A stretch of 64,000 nt of DNA from assembly GCA_947478525.1 (NCBI GenBank), contig CANJVU010000009.1, positions 18,374-82,373 on the forward strand. The letters are read 5' to 3'. The DNA comes from Thiotrichales bacterium (GTDB taxonomy: Bacteria > Pseudomonadota > Gammaproteobacteria > Francisellales > CACEW01). Below the pieces are notes generated by a model that was not told the DNA's origin, did not search any database, and worked only from the letters and a program-made list of their open reading frames with translations. The position numbers and the translations under genes are program-made. Numbering within the stretch: position 1 is the first letter of the stretch; every line of letters begins with the position of its first letter. Positions 9,887 through 19,512 of the stretch are shown one piece after another.

Positions 9887-10516
9887 ATGAAAACCATCCT
9901 CTGCTTCGGTGATTCAATCACCTGGGGTTACCACCCAAAAACGGCTGAACGGCATCCTTTCCAAGATCGCTGGACAGGTGTATTAAAAGAAACACTGGGC
10001 AATGAATATGACATCATCGAAGCGGGTGTTAATGGTCGCACCACTGCATTTGATGACCCCGTACAACCAAACCGTAATGGCAGCCTGGCATTGCCGATTG
10101 AATTGCTCACTCATGCCCCCATCGATCTCGTGATCATTATGCTCGGCGTCAATGATGTCAAAATATACAACCATGGCTGTGCCAGACAGGCCTCTGCTGG
10201 TTGCAGTTTATTGATTCGCCAAGTCAGATCAAGTATGGCAGGCCCTGGTGGCGGCACACCAAAAATTTTATTAATGTCACCACCACCCCTTAATAATCCC
10301 AAAGGGTATCTGGATACTCTTTTTCCAGCCAAATCGATTGCTGCAAGTCGCGAGTTGGCTCAACATTACCGCACCTTAGCGGAATATTTGCACGTAGATT
10401 TCCTCGATGTGGCGCCACTGGTCACCGTTAGCCCAGAGGATGGCTGTCACTTGGAGGCGAGTGAAAATCACAAGTTAGGCAAGGCAGTGGCCAAAGAAGT
10501 AACGCGGATTATTTAA
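9887..10516 (+). CDS. SGNH/GDSL-family hydrolase
   Basis: 209 residues. Block I is CFGDSITWG with the catalytic Ser10; block II contains the Gly in EAGVNGRT; block III is MLGVND; block V is DGCHLE with the His. This is the full SGNH set, and the size fits the arylesterase/TAP-like branch. It should hydrolyse a small ester or thioester in the cytoplasm, as there is no signal peptide. AAGGAG precedes the ATG. It sits in the same run of genes as the nucleosidase and the next hydrolase. Confidence 0.9.
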   Translation: MKTILCFGDSITWGYHPKTAERHPFQDRWTGVLKETLGNEYDIIEAGVNGRTTAFDDPVQPNRNGSLALPIELLTHAPIDLVIIMLGVNDVKIYNHGCARQASAGCSLLIRQVRSSMAGPGGGTPKILLMSPPPLNNPKGYLDTLFPAKSIAASRELAQHYRTLAEYLHVDFLDVAPLVTVSPEDGCHLEASENHKLGKAVAKEVTRII

Positions 10517-10541
10517 TAACAGAATTTTTAAGGAGATCACT

Positions 10542-11321
10542 ATGCCCTATGCAGTAAGCCGTCGCAAAAATAAGCCCGTAAAAATTTATTATGAAGACAT
10601 TGGAGATTCTGGTCTGCCGGTTCTGGTGATGCAACATGGTGATGGCAATGAATCACAAAACTGGAAAAGCCTTGGCTACGTTGAGTTATTACAAAAACAC
10701 TGTCGGTTGATCTTGATTGATTATCTAGGCTATGGCAGAAGTGAAAAAAGTTATGACCCAAATGATTATGCCATGCCACTATTAGCAGCGGATACCATTG
10801 CGGTACTGCAACAGTTAAAAATCTCCACCCCCGTTTTCTTTTTTGGTGGCTCCATGGGGGGACGTGTTGGCTATGAGCTGGCAACCACTCCAGAGTACGC
10901 AAGCCATTTTAAGGCATTTATCATTAATGGAATGGGCTCTTCCACTTTAGATATTGTGGTTGAATTCAGTAAATGGACTCAGTCAGGTGGCATGCCCTAT
11001 GTCGTAGAGCAAATGGAAAATTTCATGACCGAACCTTTCCCAATCGAAGTGAAAGAAACTTTCTTACGCAATGACCCCAAAGCGTATGATGCCGCAAATC
11101 GAAACCCATGGCCAAGCATTACAGACCGCCTAGCTGACATTGATAAGCCCGTATTGTTAATTTGTGGGGAAAAGGCTGATGAACTTAAGGATATGAAAGC
11201 CTCAGCAGCACTTATTCGAAACGCTAAACTCAAAATTTTACTTGGTTTAGACCATGCACAAGCCTACTGGTATGGACCTCGGGTCGCACCATTAATAAAG
11301 GCGTTTGTAGAAAATACATAG
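10542..11321 (+). CDS. Alpha/beta hydrolase
   Basis: 259 residues with MQHGDGNESQNW at the oxyanion region, DYLGYGRSEK after strand 4, the elbow GGSMGG with Ser104, and a C-terminal GLDHAQAYW supplying the His. AAGGAG is placed well before the ATG. The protein is less similar to the hydrolases at 8263 and 23068 than those are to each other. Reaction and substrate are unknown. It ends three bases before the convergent acetyltransferase gene. Confidence 0.87.
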   Translation: MPYAVSRRKNKPVKIYYEDIGDSGLPVLVMQHGDGNESQNWKSLGYVELLQKHCRLILIDYLGYGRSEKSYDPNDYAMPLLAADTIAVLQQLKISTPVFFFGGSMGGRVGYELATTPEYASHFKAFIINGMGSSTLDIVVEFSKWTQSGGMPYVVEQMENFMTEPFPIEVKETFLRNDPKAYDAANRNPWPSITDRLADIDKPVLLICGEKADELKDMKASAALIRNAKLKILLGLDHAQAYWYGPRVAPLIKAFVENT

Positions 11322-11324
11322 CCA

Positions 11325-11828
11325 CTAACTCAAATGGTATTCAAATAACAGCGCCTTGCCATTGGGCGTGGTAATGTCTCCCTCGTTTTGAAAGCCCACT
11401 TTTTCATAACAACGCTGCGCCTGGAGATTATCAGGCGCAACGTCCATGATGATCTTATTAACTCCGAGTTTATTTCGGCAATATTGCTCAATAAATTGCT
11501 TCAAAATCAGAGTGCCGTAACCCTTATTGTGCAAGTGCTCTTCACCTATCAGCATATCCAACCCAATTGTTTTGGTGTCAGCATCTGGCCACCAACCTTT
11601 GCCTACCCTACTCGCATAGTAAATCTGCACAAACCCAATGGGCTCATGGTTCAGATAAACCATATACGGAAATACGTAATCTGAGGTGAGATAGCGCTCA
11701 TATTTTTCCTGGTGTGCCTCCATACTGGCAGGCGCACCACCCCATCGTTCAGCAATCAGGGGTTTACACAACCATTGATACAAAAGATCAATCTCTTTTT
11801 TGCTGAGAGGTTGAATTACAATATTCAT
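11325..11828 (-). CDS. GNAT acetyltransferase, AAC(6')-like
   Basis: 167 residues with the GNAT fold: GLDMLIGEEHLHNKGYGTLI gives the acetyl-CoA pyrophosphate-binding motif (R/Q-x-x-G-x-G/A variant) and APDNLQAQRCYEKVGF the C-terminal motif. The N-terminal part (YQWLCKPLIAERWGG) resembles aminoglycoside 6'-N-acetyltransferases and siderophore-type lysine N-acyltransferases. Its start overlaps the stop of the upstream acetyltransferase by four bases. Antibiotic resistance is possible but unproven from sequence. Confidence 0.85.
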   Translation of the reverse strand: MNIVIQPLSKKEIDLLYQWLCKPLIAERWGGAPASMEAHQEKYERYLTSDYVFPYMVYLNHEPIGFVQIYYASRVGKGWWPDADTKTIGLDMLIGEEHLHNKGYGTLILKQFIEQYCRNKLGVNKIIMDVAPDNLQAQRCYEKVGFQNEGDITTPNGKALLFEYHLS

Positions 11829-12592
11829 TTTTGGCTCCCGAATCCTATTTCCAACACCCGATCCGTTGGATAAAATCCCGCCTTTTCCAGCATTCTTTTT
11901 GATGCCGCATTATCAATATCGCAGCCACAGGTGGGTATTATATTGCGCTGATAACACTCCGCTTTTAGCCGCGATATAACCGCTGAGCCTAGCCCTTTAT
12001 TACGAAATGACGCATCTAATTCCGCACCAATGTCAGCATACTGCGGCTGATATTGATTATACGATATGCCACCAACTCCAATGACTGCGTTATCCTTCAG
12101 CAAAACGAATTTTGACTTAGACGCTATACGCTCAGCCAATGTTTCTGACCTCGAGTCATACAGGACCACACTATTATAATCAGCCATTGTTGCCAATCGA
12201 AAAGAATACCCTTCCAGTAAGGGTAAATGAGTTCTGACTTCATCGTAAAATAGATACGCGATCGGCTTTACATAACTGCTGTGATCCAGACAAAGTGAAA
12301 GAACACGAGGGTTGCGAGTACTGATGATCGCTTTGCTGATCCGTTGTTGCGCCAATAAGATCTCTAAAGCCGATTGAGCATGTTTGCCATCCATAACAAA
12401 AAATTCCATCAGAGTACTATCCTCGATGATGCAATATCCTATCGGACTTTCTTTAACTGAAATCAAATAATGGGTTGCCTGAGTTGCTTTGCGAAGCCAG
12501 TATATGTCCAATGCCCCGGTTAGTGTACGAACCTGTGCCTGTCGCATGGATAAAAGCACTGGATCCGCGAGGCTGGATAATGTGATTAACAT
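11825..12592 (-). CDS. GNAT-family N-acetyltransferase
   Basis: 255 residues. The C-terminal half is a GNAT domain (VIGVGGISYNQYQPQYADIG, FRNKGLGSAVISRLK, IDNAASKRMLEKAGF), while the N-terminal half is a diverged GNAT-like domain (FVMDGKHAQSALEILLAQQ), giving a double-GNAT layout seen in other family members. It is the first gene of a two-gene minus-strand operon with the AAC(6')-like gene. The acceptor is unknown. Confidence 0.82.
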   Translation of the reverse strand: MLITLSSLADPVLLSMRQAQVRTLTGALDIYWLRKATQATHYLISVKESPIGYCIIEDSTLMEFFVMDGKHAQSALEILLAQQRISKAIISTRNPRVLSLCLDHSSYVKPIAYLFYDEVRTHLPLLEGYSFRLATMADYNSVVLYDSRSETLAERIASKSKFVLLKDNAVIGVGGISYNQYQPQYADIGAELDASFRNKGLGSAVISRLKAECYQRNIIPTCGCDIDNAASKRMLEKAGFYPTDRVLEIGFGSQK

Positions 12593-13101
12593 GGCACATC
12601 CATCATCGACAACACACCAAATTTTTTCTGCACATAATTAGCCATCGTGAGCCTGAGATAATCTTTGATGTAGTGACATTTGATGATGACATCTTTACTC
12701 GCTTGCCAGAAAAATTAGCGAGCATTCCTTATAACGATGTGCTTGAGTAAAAGACACAATAGATAAGTCTCTTTCAAGTACCTTCATTGAGTTTTTACAT
12801 TTGCTGTAGAGGGTCTTGCGTTCGCGAGTACTGAGCATTATTCCCTAGCTTCCATTTTAATTACCGATGGTTGGTGTGCTTAGGTATACCACAAAACAAA
12901 GCTATCACAAATAAAATTTACCTCAAAAAGCCAAGCGTGGAGGGAAAGGCTAAGGGAGAGAATCTTGTTGAAAATACTGAGTTAATGTACAATCAACCAA
13001 CTTTAAGCAAAGTATATCTTACTTTCCAATATACAAGAGCTTGTTTAGAAGTACGTTTTAAGAAAAATAGAATAACACGGGGTTGTAACAAGAGGTGTTC
13101 T
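12593..13101. other. 509-base gene-free leader of the biosynthetic cluster
   Basis: No convincing gene is seen. A short plus-frame stretch at about 12650-12750 reads ...FDVVTFDDDIFTRLPEKL and then stops; it has no start and could be a gene remnant or chance. The frame of the NRPS is open from 12871, but residues upstream of 13102 look non-homologous and lack a ribosome site, so this part is read as untranslated leader containing the promoter described separately. Confidence 0.5.
12965..12993 (+). promoter_or_regulatory. Candidate sigma-70 promoter of the NRPS/PKS gene
   Basis: TTGTTG at 12965-12970 and TACAAT at 12988-12993 are separated by 17 bases, a standard spacing. The start of transcription would be near 13000, giving a leader of about 100 bases before the GTG at 13102. 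Match to the -35 consensus is only moderate. Confidence 0.4.
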
Positions 13102-16100
13102 GTGAAGCTAGATCATTTAGGTTATGCCTGTACTGATATTGAAGAAGCGCTACAATACTTGCGAATGGAAGGTTGTGTAATTACCGCAATAAGCAACATA
13201 ACTTCTGGAAATTTAAATGGAACTTTCTCCTGTTTTGTAGACTTTTCCGATGGAGGAAAGGCTGAACTAGTGTGGGGCACAGACATCACACCCATCAAGC
13301 CATACCCCCTTTCTCTTCTTTTTGTTTGCTATGAAGTTGATAACATACACCACACCACTGTGCAATATCAAAACAAGGGTGCTGTAGAACTCTTACCACC
13401 TACGCCTGAAGTTACGCTTAATAATAGACTGGTTTCCTTCCTTAGCACACCATCTGGGCTGATTAAGTTAGTCGAAAAACTCGAGCTCTACTCAGACGCT
13501 ACCCTTGAGGAAATTTCAGAAGATAAGAGATTAATACCAGCCTCATATAATCAACAATGGTTATGGCTCTTAGATAGCCTTGCTTCTACTTCCTGGTATT
13601 ACAACATGCCCCTAGCATTAAAAATATATGGCTCTTTCAATATCATGGCCTTCAGAGAAGCCATTGAAACATTGGTAAAAAGACACGACAGTTTAAGAAC
13701 AGTTTTTCGGAATAAGGACGGCACCATATACAGACTGATCTTGGAGCAATACAATTTACCTTTCTCAGTTGTAAAAGCAAACCAGTGGTCAGAAAAAGAA
13801 ATTGACACTCAAGTTGCATACGACGCAAAAACTAAGTTTTTACTGAGTGACAATGAGTTGTTGTTCAAAGTAAGAATTTTACAATTTAAGAAAGACTATC
13901 ATTTATTGCTCCTTACCATGCATCACAGCATATTTGATGGATTTTCATATGATATTTTTTTCACTGAGCTAGAGGATCTTTACGAACACTATTGCTATGC
14001 GAAACCAAGTAAACTAGAGCCAATCACGGAATCCTACTCTGACTATGTGAATTGGCAAAAAAAATTACTCACCAACCCTGAAGTCTCTAGCAAGCATCTA
14101 TTATTTTGGAAACAACAACTGGAAAACGTTCCTTTATTACAATTTCCAACGGATTACACAAGACCACTACAACAAACCTATGAAGGTAAGTTTGCTAAAT
14201 TCACTCTAGAACAATCTACTGTAGGAGACCTTTATAACTTCGCAAAGAAACATAAAACCAGCCCATTTATGATATGCCTTTCGGTGTTTTATGTACTGCT
14301 TGCTCGATACTCCAATCAGGTTGATTTTGCTTTTGGAGTACCGATTGCTGGTAGGTTAAACGCAAAAATGGAAAAGGTAATTGGTTATTTCACCAATATT
14401 TTTGCCCTACGCATTAACTCAAAAGACTCTGTAACATTTTCTGAGCTTTTAGAACACGTGAAAGAATTATTATTTCAAATCTATGAACATCAAGATATCC
14501 CCTTTGGAAAGGTTGTTGAACAATTAAATATTAAAAGAGATTTGTCTCGCAACCCTATTTTTCAAATACTATTTGCCTATCAAAATATTGGAGTTAAAAA
14601 ACTCTCATTACCTCAAACAGAGATTCAGTCATACCGTGAAGGATATGATGCAGCAAGGTTTGATTTCACATTTGAAATAGAAGACAGAAAAAATTCAATT
14701 CAAGGTGGAGTCTACTATAACACCGCTCTCTTTTCCCAAGAAACTATCGAATATTTAATTGATAGCTTCAAAGAGATTTTGAATGCCTTTATTTTAAACC
14801 CCGAGAGCAAATTAGCTCATTTCTCATTAACGAATCCAAGCAAGCAATTGGCATTTATCACTCAAACAAATCACTATACCTATGTACCAACCAATAACAC
14901 TTTCATTAAAAGCCTTTTTGAAAAACAAGTCTTGTTATACCCTTCACAATTGGCCGTACAATATGAAAATTTTAAAATTAGCTATGACGAGCTAAATCAA
15001 CGAGCAACCCAACTAGTCAACTTCCTATATGCCAAAGGATTTGATAAAGGCACTAGAATCGCAATTGGTACCGGACGTTGCTTAGAGTTAATTATTGGAA
15101 TCATGGCCTGCTTCAAGGCAGGATTTGTCTTCATACCACTTGATCCAGAATACCCTGTAGCTAGACTAAAATGGATTACTCAAGATGCCAAAGTTGCAAC
15201 CATACTAACACATACACAACACGCTTCTGTATTTAAAGATTTTGATATCCCATCGATCAATCTAGAAAAAGAATGGCAAGAAATTGGGCTTTGCTCTGCC
15301 ATACCACAAAAAGATTCTACTTTAACCCCCAACGAAACAGCCTATATTTTCTACACATCCGGCAGCACAGGAACTCCAAAAGGAAGCTTAATCTCTCAAT
15401 ATAACATAGTGAATTTATTGGAATCTGGCAAAACCCTATTTGATTTTCACCCTCATGACAAAGTTTTACTGTTTCATTCTTATGCTTTTGATGTTGCACT
15501 ATGGGAAATTTTCAGTGCACTTTGCTTCGGTGCAAGCTTGGTCATTCCAACTAAAGATAACATCCATTCAATTCAACAGTTTTACGAACTTTTAACAAAA
15601 GAGCAAATTACGGTTTTAAATGAAACCCCATCGGCCTTTGAGCAACTCCTAATCTATGCAAAAACAGTAGCGCAACAAAAATTGCAATTACGCTATGTCA
15701 TTTTAGCCGGTGAAGCACTAAAACCAAAAATTCTGGAAGATTGGTTTACCATATACGACTATAAAAAATGTCAAGTTATCAACATGTATGGCATCACTGA
15801 AACTACCGTATATTCAACTTACATGCCAGTTACCCCAGCAATGATAAAAAGTGGGCGCTCAATCATTGGCACAGGAATTCCTGGCGTAACACTTTACATT
15901 ATGGATCAAAATCAAAATTTATTACCTCCTCATGTAATAGGAGAAATTTTTGTCTCTGGGCATGGTGTTGGGCAAGGATATTTAAATTCACCCAAATTAA
16001 CAGAACAAAGATTCATACCCGACCCCTTTTCACACGACAACAAATTGATGTATCGAACCGGTGACATTGGAAAATACTTGCCTAACGGAGATATTGAATA

Positions 16101-19100
16101 TCTCGGAAGAATTGATAATCAAATAAAAATACGGGGATATAGGGTTGAACTTGAAGAAATAGAATTAATTCTCATTAGCCATCCACAGGTAAGTGAGGTA
16201 GTTACTCATGTACAACGCGATAGCTCTAATGAACACAACGCTCAACTTATTGCCTTCGTGATTTCAAAAGACACTACCCCGTCACCTCTACTGAAAGCAG
16301 AGTTACAATCTATTCTAGAGTCTAAAGTACCACATTATATGTGGGCGCAAATTGTTTTTTTGAAACAGTTTCCCTTGATGATAAACGGCAAAATTGATAA
16401 AAACCAACTTCCTAAAATACAATACACTCCAGAAAATACCGCAGCCAAGAAACCAAATAGCTCATTAGAAATAGAGATTACTCAACTGTGGAAAGAAATT
16501 TTAAATATTGAAATTGAAAACATTGATACTAACTTTTTTGATATGGGAGGAAACTCCTTATTTGCAATGCAATTGCATAGCAAGTTGCTTAGCAGATTTT
16601 CTTGTGATCTAAAAATAGCGGATTTATTTAACTATGCAAGCATCCGAAAATTGGCCGAGTTTATCGACAAAAAATTAATTACTAAACCACCAATCCAACC
16701 AATCAGTAACTCTCCAGAAAAACCTCCTGTTCTTAATTATACTCCACATGCAATAGCCATTATCGGAATGGCAGGAAAGTTTCCTGGCGCCGAGAATATC
16801 GAGTCATTCTGGGAAAATTTAAAAAATGGTATAGACTCCATCAGCCGATATTCCAAACAAGAACTACTTGAGCTCGGTGTCCCGGAGTCTTTATTAGCGC
16901 AAGATAGCTTTGTTGGAGCCTCTGGAACTATTCAAAATATCGATCTATTCGATAGTGAGTTTTTCAATTTAACTCCCAAAGAAGCCGAGCTTACGGATCC
17001 ACAACACAGAATTTTTCTTGAAACCGCACATCTTGCATTAGAAAATGCGGGCTATGCTCCAAGCAAATACAATGGTAGCATCGCCGTTTATGCTGGCACT
17101 GGAGACAGTGACTATCTATATGGCCTACTCGCTTCTCAGAAGTTTAATGGCTTCCAAGCATCTAGTCTCATGTTACGCTTAGCAAATGAAAAAGATTACC
17201 TAACCACCAAGGTTGCCTATAAGCTTGGATTAAATGGTCCTGCTGTAAATATTAATAATGCCTGCTCTACTTCACTCGTCTCTATTATTAAAGCTTGTCA
17301 AAGTTTACTTGCTGGGGAAGCAAATATAGCTCTCGCTGGGGGAGTTTCGCTTATCCTACCGCGTGATACTGGGTATTTATGTGAACTTGGCTCTATCTTT
17401 TCAAAGGATGGTGTATGCAAAGCCTTTGATCAAAGTAGCTCTGGAACAGTTCCAGCATCAGGCGTAGGTATTGTGGTATTAAAAAAATTAATCGAGGCTA
17501 TAGAAGATGGCGACACCATTCATGCTGTTATTACCGGCTATGCCCTTAATAATGACAGCAATAATAAAGTCAGCTTCTCTGCACCAAGTGTACAAGGTCA
17601 AGTAGACTGTATTCGCAAGGCTTTATCTTCAGCAAAAATAAATCCGAAAGAAATTTCCTATATTGAAACTCATGGCACAGGAACCACAATTGGTGATCCC
17701 ATAGAAATACAGGCATTGACTGAAGTTTTTAGAGAAAGAACCGATCGAGAAGCTTTTTGTGCCATTGGCTCCGTAAAAAACAATATTGGTCACACGCAAT
17801 CTGCAGCAGGTGTTGCTGGCCTTATAAAAACTATAGGTGTTTTAAAAGAAAAACTGGTTCCGCCACATATAAACTATAAAAAACCCAATGTCATGCTTGA
17901 TTTAGAAAGTAGCCCATTCTTAATTAATACTCAGGAGAGAAGGTTAAAAGGAAATATTGTTTCTGCTGCCGTAAGTTCTTTTGGCATAGGAGGAACTAAT
18001 GCCCATGTTATTTTACAGAGCTACACAGGTTTAACCACACACGCACCCAGCGAACCATTCAAACTCATTGTATTATCCGCTAAATCACCAGAAGCTCTAA
18101 ACAACTACAGAATGTTATTAAAAGCGTTTTTACAACAAAAAACCTCTCTTAACAGTCCAAGCTATTTAGATGATTTTGCTTACACACTACAGGTGGGGAG
18201 AGAAGAATTCGCATACCGTCAGGCATGGATTTGCGAAGATATTTTTGATGCAATTACTCAATTAGATAAACAATCCCTCAAAATTGTTTGCAACCCTGCC
18301 CCTCAAGATGAAAATTTTGTCCGCCTGCATACCGCAGCAGAAAAATGGATATCTGGAGAAGTAGTGGATTGGAAAAAACTACACAAGCATAAGCGAAATA
18401 GAATCCCAGTACCGAAATATCCCTTTATTCACAAGAGTTATTGGCATGAGTCTTTACGAAAACCGAATTCTGATAGCTCAAGCGAAAAAGTTTCTGTTAT
18501 TCCCCAACGTGTGGTGATAACAAAGCAAAAATTATCACCTGAACATTTACAACAAAACTTTTTGCAAATTATGGCTGAAGCTCTTGGATATGATCAAATA
18601 AAGCTTTCTGACAATTTTTTCGACCTCGGTGGAGATTCACTAATAGCAATCAATGTTGCCTCTCGAATAGAAAGCGAATTGGGTCTAAAGATGTCATTTA
18701 ACGATATCTCTAACACAAAAAATATAGGCTCTATTATTCAAGGAATTACGCAGGCTAACCATGGCAATAAAGGCGAGATGCTGAAGAAACTAAAAGAGGC
18801 AAGTAACCCAAGCCTCCCCTCTATTTTTATTATACATCCCGGAAATGGAAGCTTGTTTCATTATGAAAATCTAGTAAGTGAAATAGAATATCCAGGTGCA
18901 ATATGGGGAATAGAAAACTCTATTTTTGAACGTAGTTACAGACCTTTTAATTCAGTAGAAGACATGGCGACCCACTATATTTCGTTGATAAAAAGAATAC
19001 AAAAGACAGGCCCCTACTTATTTGCAGGCTGGTCATTAGGTGCGTCGGTTGGATTTGAAATGGTCAGACAACTTGAGCTTAAAGGAGAGTCAGTTAAAAA

Positions 19101-19506
19101 CATAACATTAATTGATGGTTGGTATAAATATAATCCACTTTTAGATACCGATGATTTCTTTTACAACCTACATGCAAAAGACTTCGAAGATTTTGAAGAA
19201 GGAAAGCGAAATCTGCTTCTGAATTTACTAAGAACTCGATTTAAACTCTTCATGGATTACCACCCAAAACCTATTCAGATGGGGGTAACACTTATTAAAG
19301 CAAAAGAACTAAGTGAAGAATTTAATGTCACTGACACATACAATAACTGGGGTTGTTTTGTACCAAAAGGTATTGAGCTCTTCATGGCCGAAGGCGATCA
19401 CTTGACCCTTCTATCCAAACAAAACGTGAGGGTTGTTGCAAACGCTTACAACCAAGTGTTAAAAAAAGCTCTTCTTGAAATCTATAATTCAAACAAATCG
19501 AAGTAA
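13102..19506 (+). CDS. Hybrid NRPS/PKS megasynthase, VOC-C-A-PCP-KS-ACP-TE
   Basis: 2,134 residues from the GTG at 13102, chosen because AGAGG lies six bases upstream and the protein then begins exactly at a VOC/glyoxalase-type domain (KLDHLGYACTDIEEAL, to about residue 125). Next are a condensation domain (HHSIFDG, His274-Gly280), an adenylation domain (YTSGSTGTPKG from 751, NMYGITETT from 894, core A8 near 1007), a carrier domain (DMGGNSL, Ser1152), a ketosynthase (from about 1217; Cys1388, His1524, His1564), a short linker ending VPKYPFIHKSYW, a second carrier domain (DLGGDSL, Ser1846) and a thioesterase (GWSLGA, Ser1978). There is no acyltransferase, so malonyl would come from a separate enzyme. 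It should load one amino acid, acylate it through the C domain, extend it once and release it. Product unknown. Confidence 0.93.
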   Translation: MKLDHLGYACTDIEEALQYLRMEGCVITAISNITSGNLNGTFSCFVDFSDGGKAELVWGTDITPIKPYPLSLLFVCYEVDNIHHTTVQYQNKGAVELLPPTPEVTLNNRLVSFLSTPSGLIKLVEKLELYSDATLEEISEDKRLIPASYNQQWLWLLDSLASTSWYYNMPLALKIYGSFNIMAFREAIETLVKRHDSLRTVFRNKDGTIYRLILEQYNLPFSVVKANQWSEKEIDTQVAYDAKTKFLLSDNELLFKVRILQFKKDYHLLLLTMHHSIFDGFSYDIFFTELEDLYEHYCYAKPSKLEPITESYSDYVNWQKKLLTNPEVSSKHLLFWKQQLENVPLLQFPTDYTRPLQQTYEGKFAKFTLEQSTVGDLYNFAKKHKTSPFMICLSVFYVLLARYSNQVDFAFGVPIAGRLNAKMEKVIGYFTNIFALRINSKDSVTFSELLEHVKELLFQIYEHQDIPFGKVVEQLNIKRDLSRNPIFQILFAYQNIGVKKLSLPQTEIQSYREGYDAARFDFTFEIEDRKNSIQGGVYYNTALFSQETIEYLIDSFKEILNAFILNPESKLAHFSLTNPSKQLAFITQTNHYTYVPTNNTFIKSLFEKQVLLYPSQLAVQYENFKISYDELNQRATQLVNFLYAKGFDKGTRIAIGTGRCLELIIGIMACFKAGFVFIPLDPEYPVARLKWITQDAKVATILTHTQHASVFKDFDIPSINLEKEWQEIGLCSAIPQKDSTLTPNETAYIFYTSGSTGTPKGSLISQYNIVNLLESGKTLFDFHPHDKVLLFHSYAFDVALWEIFSALCFGASLVIPTKDNIHSIQQFYELLTKEQITVLNETPSAFEQLLIYAKTVAQQKLQLRYVILAGEALKPKILEDWFTIYDYKKCQVINMYGITETTVYSTYMPVTPAMIKSGRSIIGTGIPGVTLYIMDQNQNLLPPHVIGEIFVSGHGVGQGYLNSPKLTEQRFIPDPFSHDNKLMYRTGDIGKYLPNGDIEYLGRIDNQIKIRGYRVELEEIELILISHPQVSEVVTHVQRDSSNEHNAQLIAFVISKDTTPSPLLKAELQSILESKVPHYMWAQIVFLKQFPLMINGKIDKNQLPKIQYTPENTAAKKPNSSLEIEITQLWKEILNIEIENIDTNFFDMGGNSLFAMQLHSKLLSRFSCDLKIADLFNYASIRKLAEFIDKKLITKPPIQPISNSPEKPPVLNYTPHAIAIIGMAGKFPGAENIESFWENLKNGIDSISRYSKQELLELGVPESLLAQDSFVGASGTIQNIDLFDSEFFNLTPKEAELTDPQHRIFLETAHLALENAGYAPSKYNGSIAVYAGTGDSDYLYGLLASQKFNGFQASSLMLRLANEKDYLTTKVAYKLGLNGPAVNINNACSTSLVSIIKACQSLLAGEANIALAGGVSLILPRDTGYLCELGSIFSKDGVCKAFDQSSSGTVPASGVGIVVLKKLIEAIEDGDTIHAVITGYALNNDSNNKVSFSAPSVQGQVDCIRKALSSAKINPKEISYIETHGTGTTIGDPIEIQALTEVFRERTDREAFCAIGSVKNNIGHTQSAAGVAGLIKTIGVLKEKLVPPHINYKKPNVMLDLESSPFLINTQERRLKGNIVSAAVSSFGIGGTNAHVILQSYTGLTTHAPSEPFKLIVLSAKSPEALNNYRMLLKAFLQQKTSLNSPSYLDDFAYTLQVGREEFAYRQAWICEDIFDAITQLDKQSLKIVCNPAPQDENFVRLHTAAEKWISGEVVDWKKLHKHKRNRIPVPKYPFIHKSYWHESLRKPNSDSSSEKVSVIPQRVVITKQKLSPEHLQQNFLQIMAEALGYDQIKLSDNFFDLGGDSLIAINVASRIESELGLKMSFNDISNTKNIGSIIQGITQANHGNKGEMLKKLKEASNPSLPSIFIIHPGNGSLFHYENLVSEIEYPGAIWGIENSIFERSYRPFNSVEDMATHYISLIKRIQKTGPYLFAGWSLGASVGFEMVRQLELKGESVKNITLIDGWYKYNPLLDTDDFFYNLHAKDFEDFEEGKRNLLLNLLRTRFKLFMDYHPKPIQMGVTLIKAKELSEEFNVTDTYNNWGCFVPKGIELFMAEGDHLTLLSKQNVRVVANAYNQVLKKALLEIYNSNKSK

Positions 19507-19512
19507 TCACTT

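Noticed and set aside
12650..12750. Short plus-strand open stretch encoding FDVVTFDDDIFTRLPEKL
   Set aside because: No start codon or ribosome site and too short to assign; could be a remnant, so only noted in the gap description.
12871..13101. Longer NRPS start at 12871 (TTG) adding 77 residues
   Set aside because: The extra residues have no domain and no ribosome site, whereas AGAGG and a natural VOC-domain start occur at the GTG at 13102.
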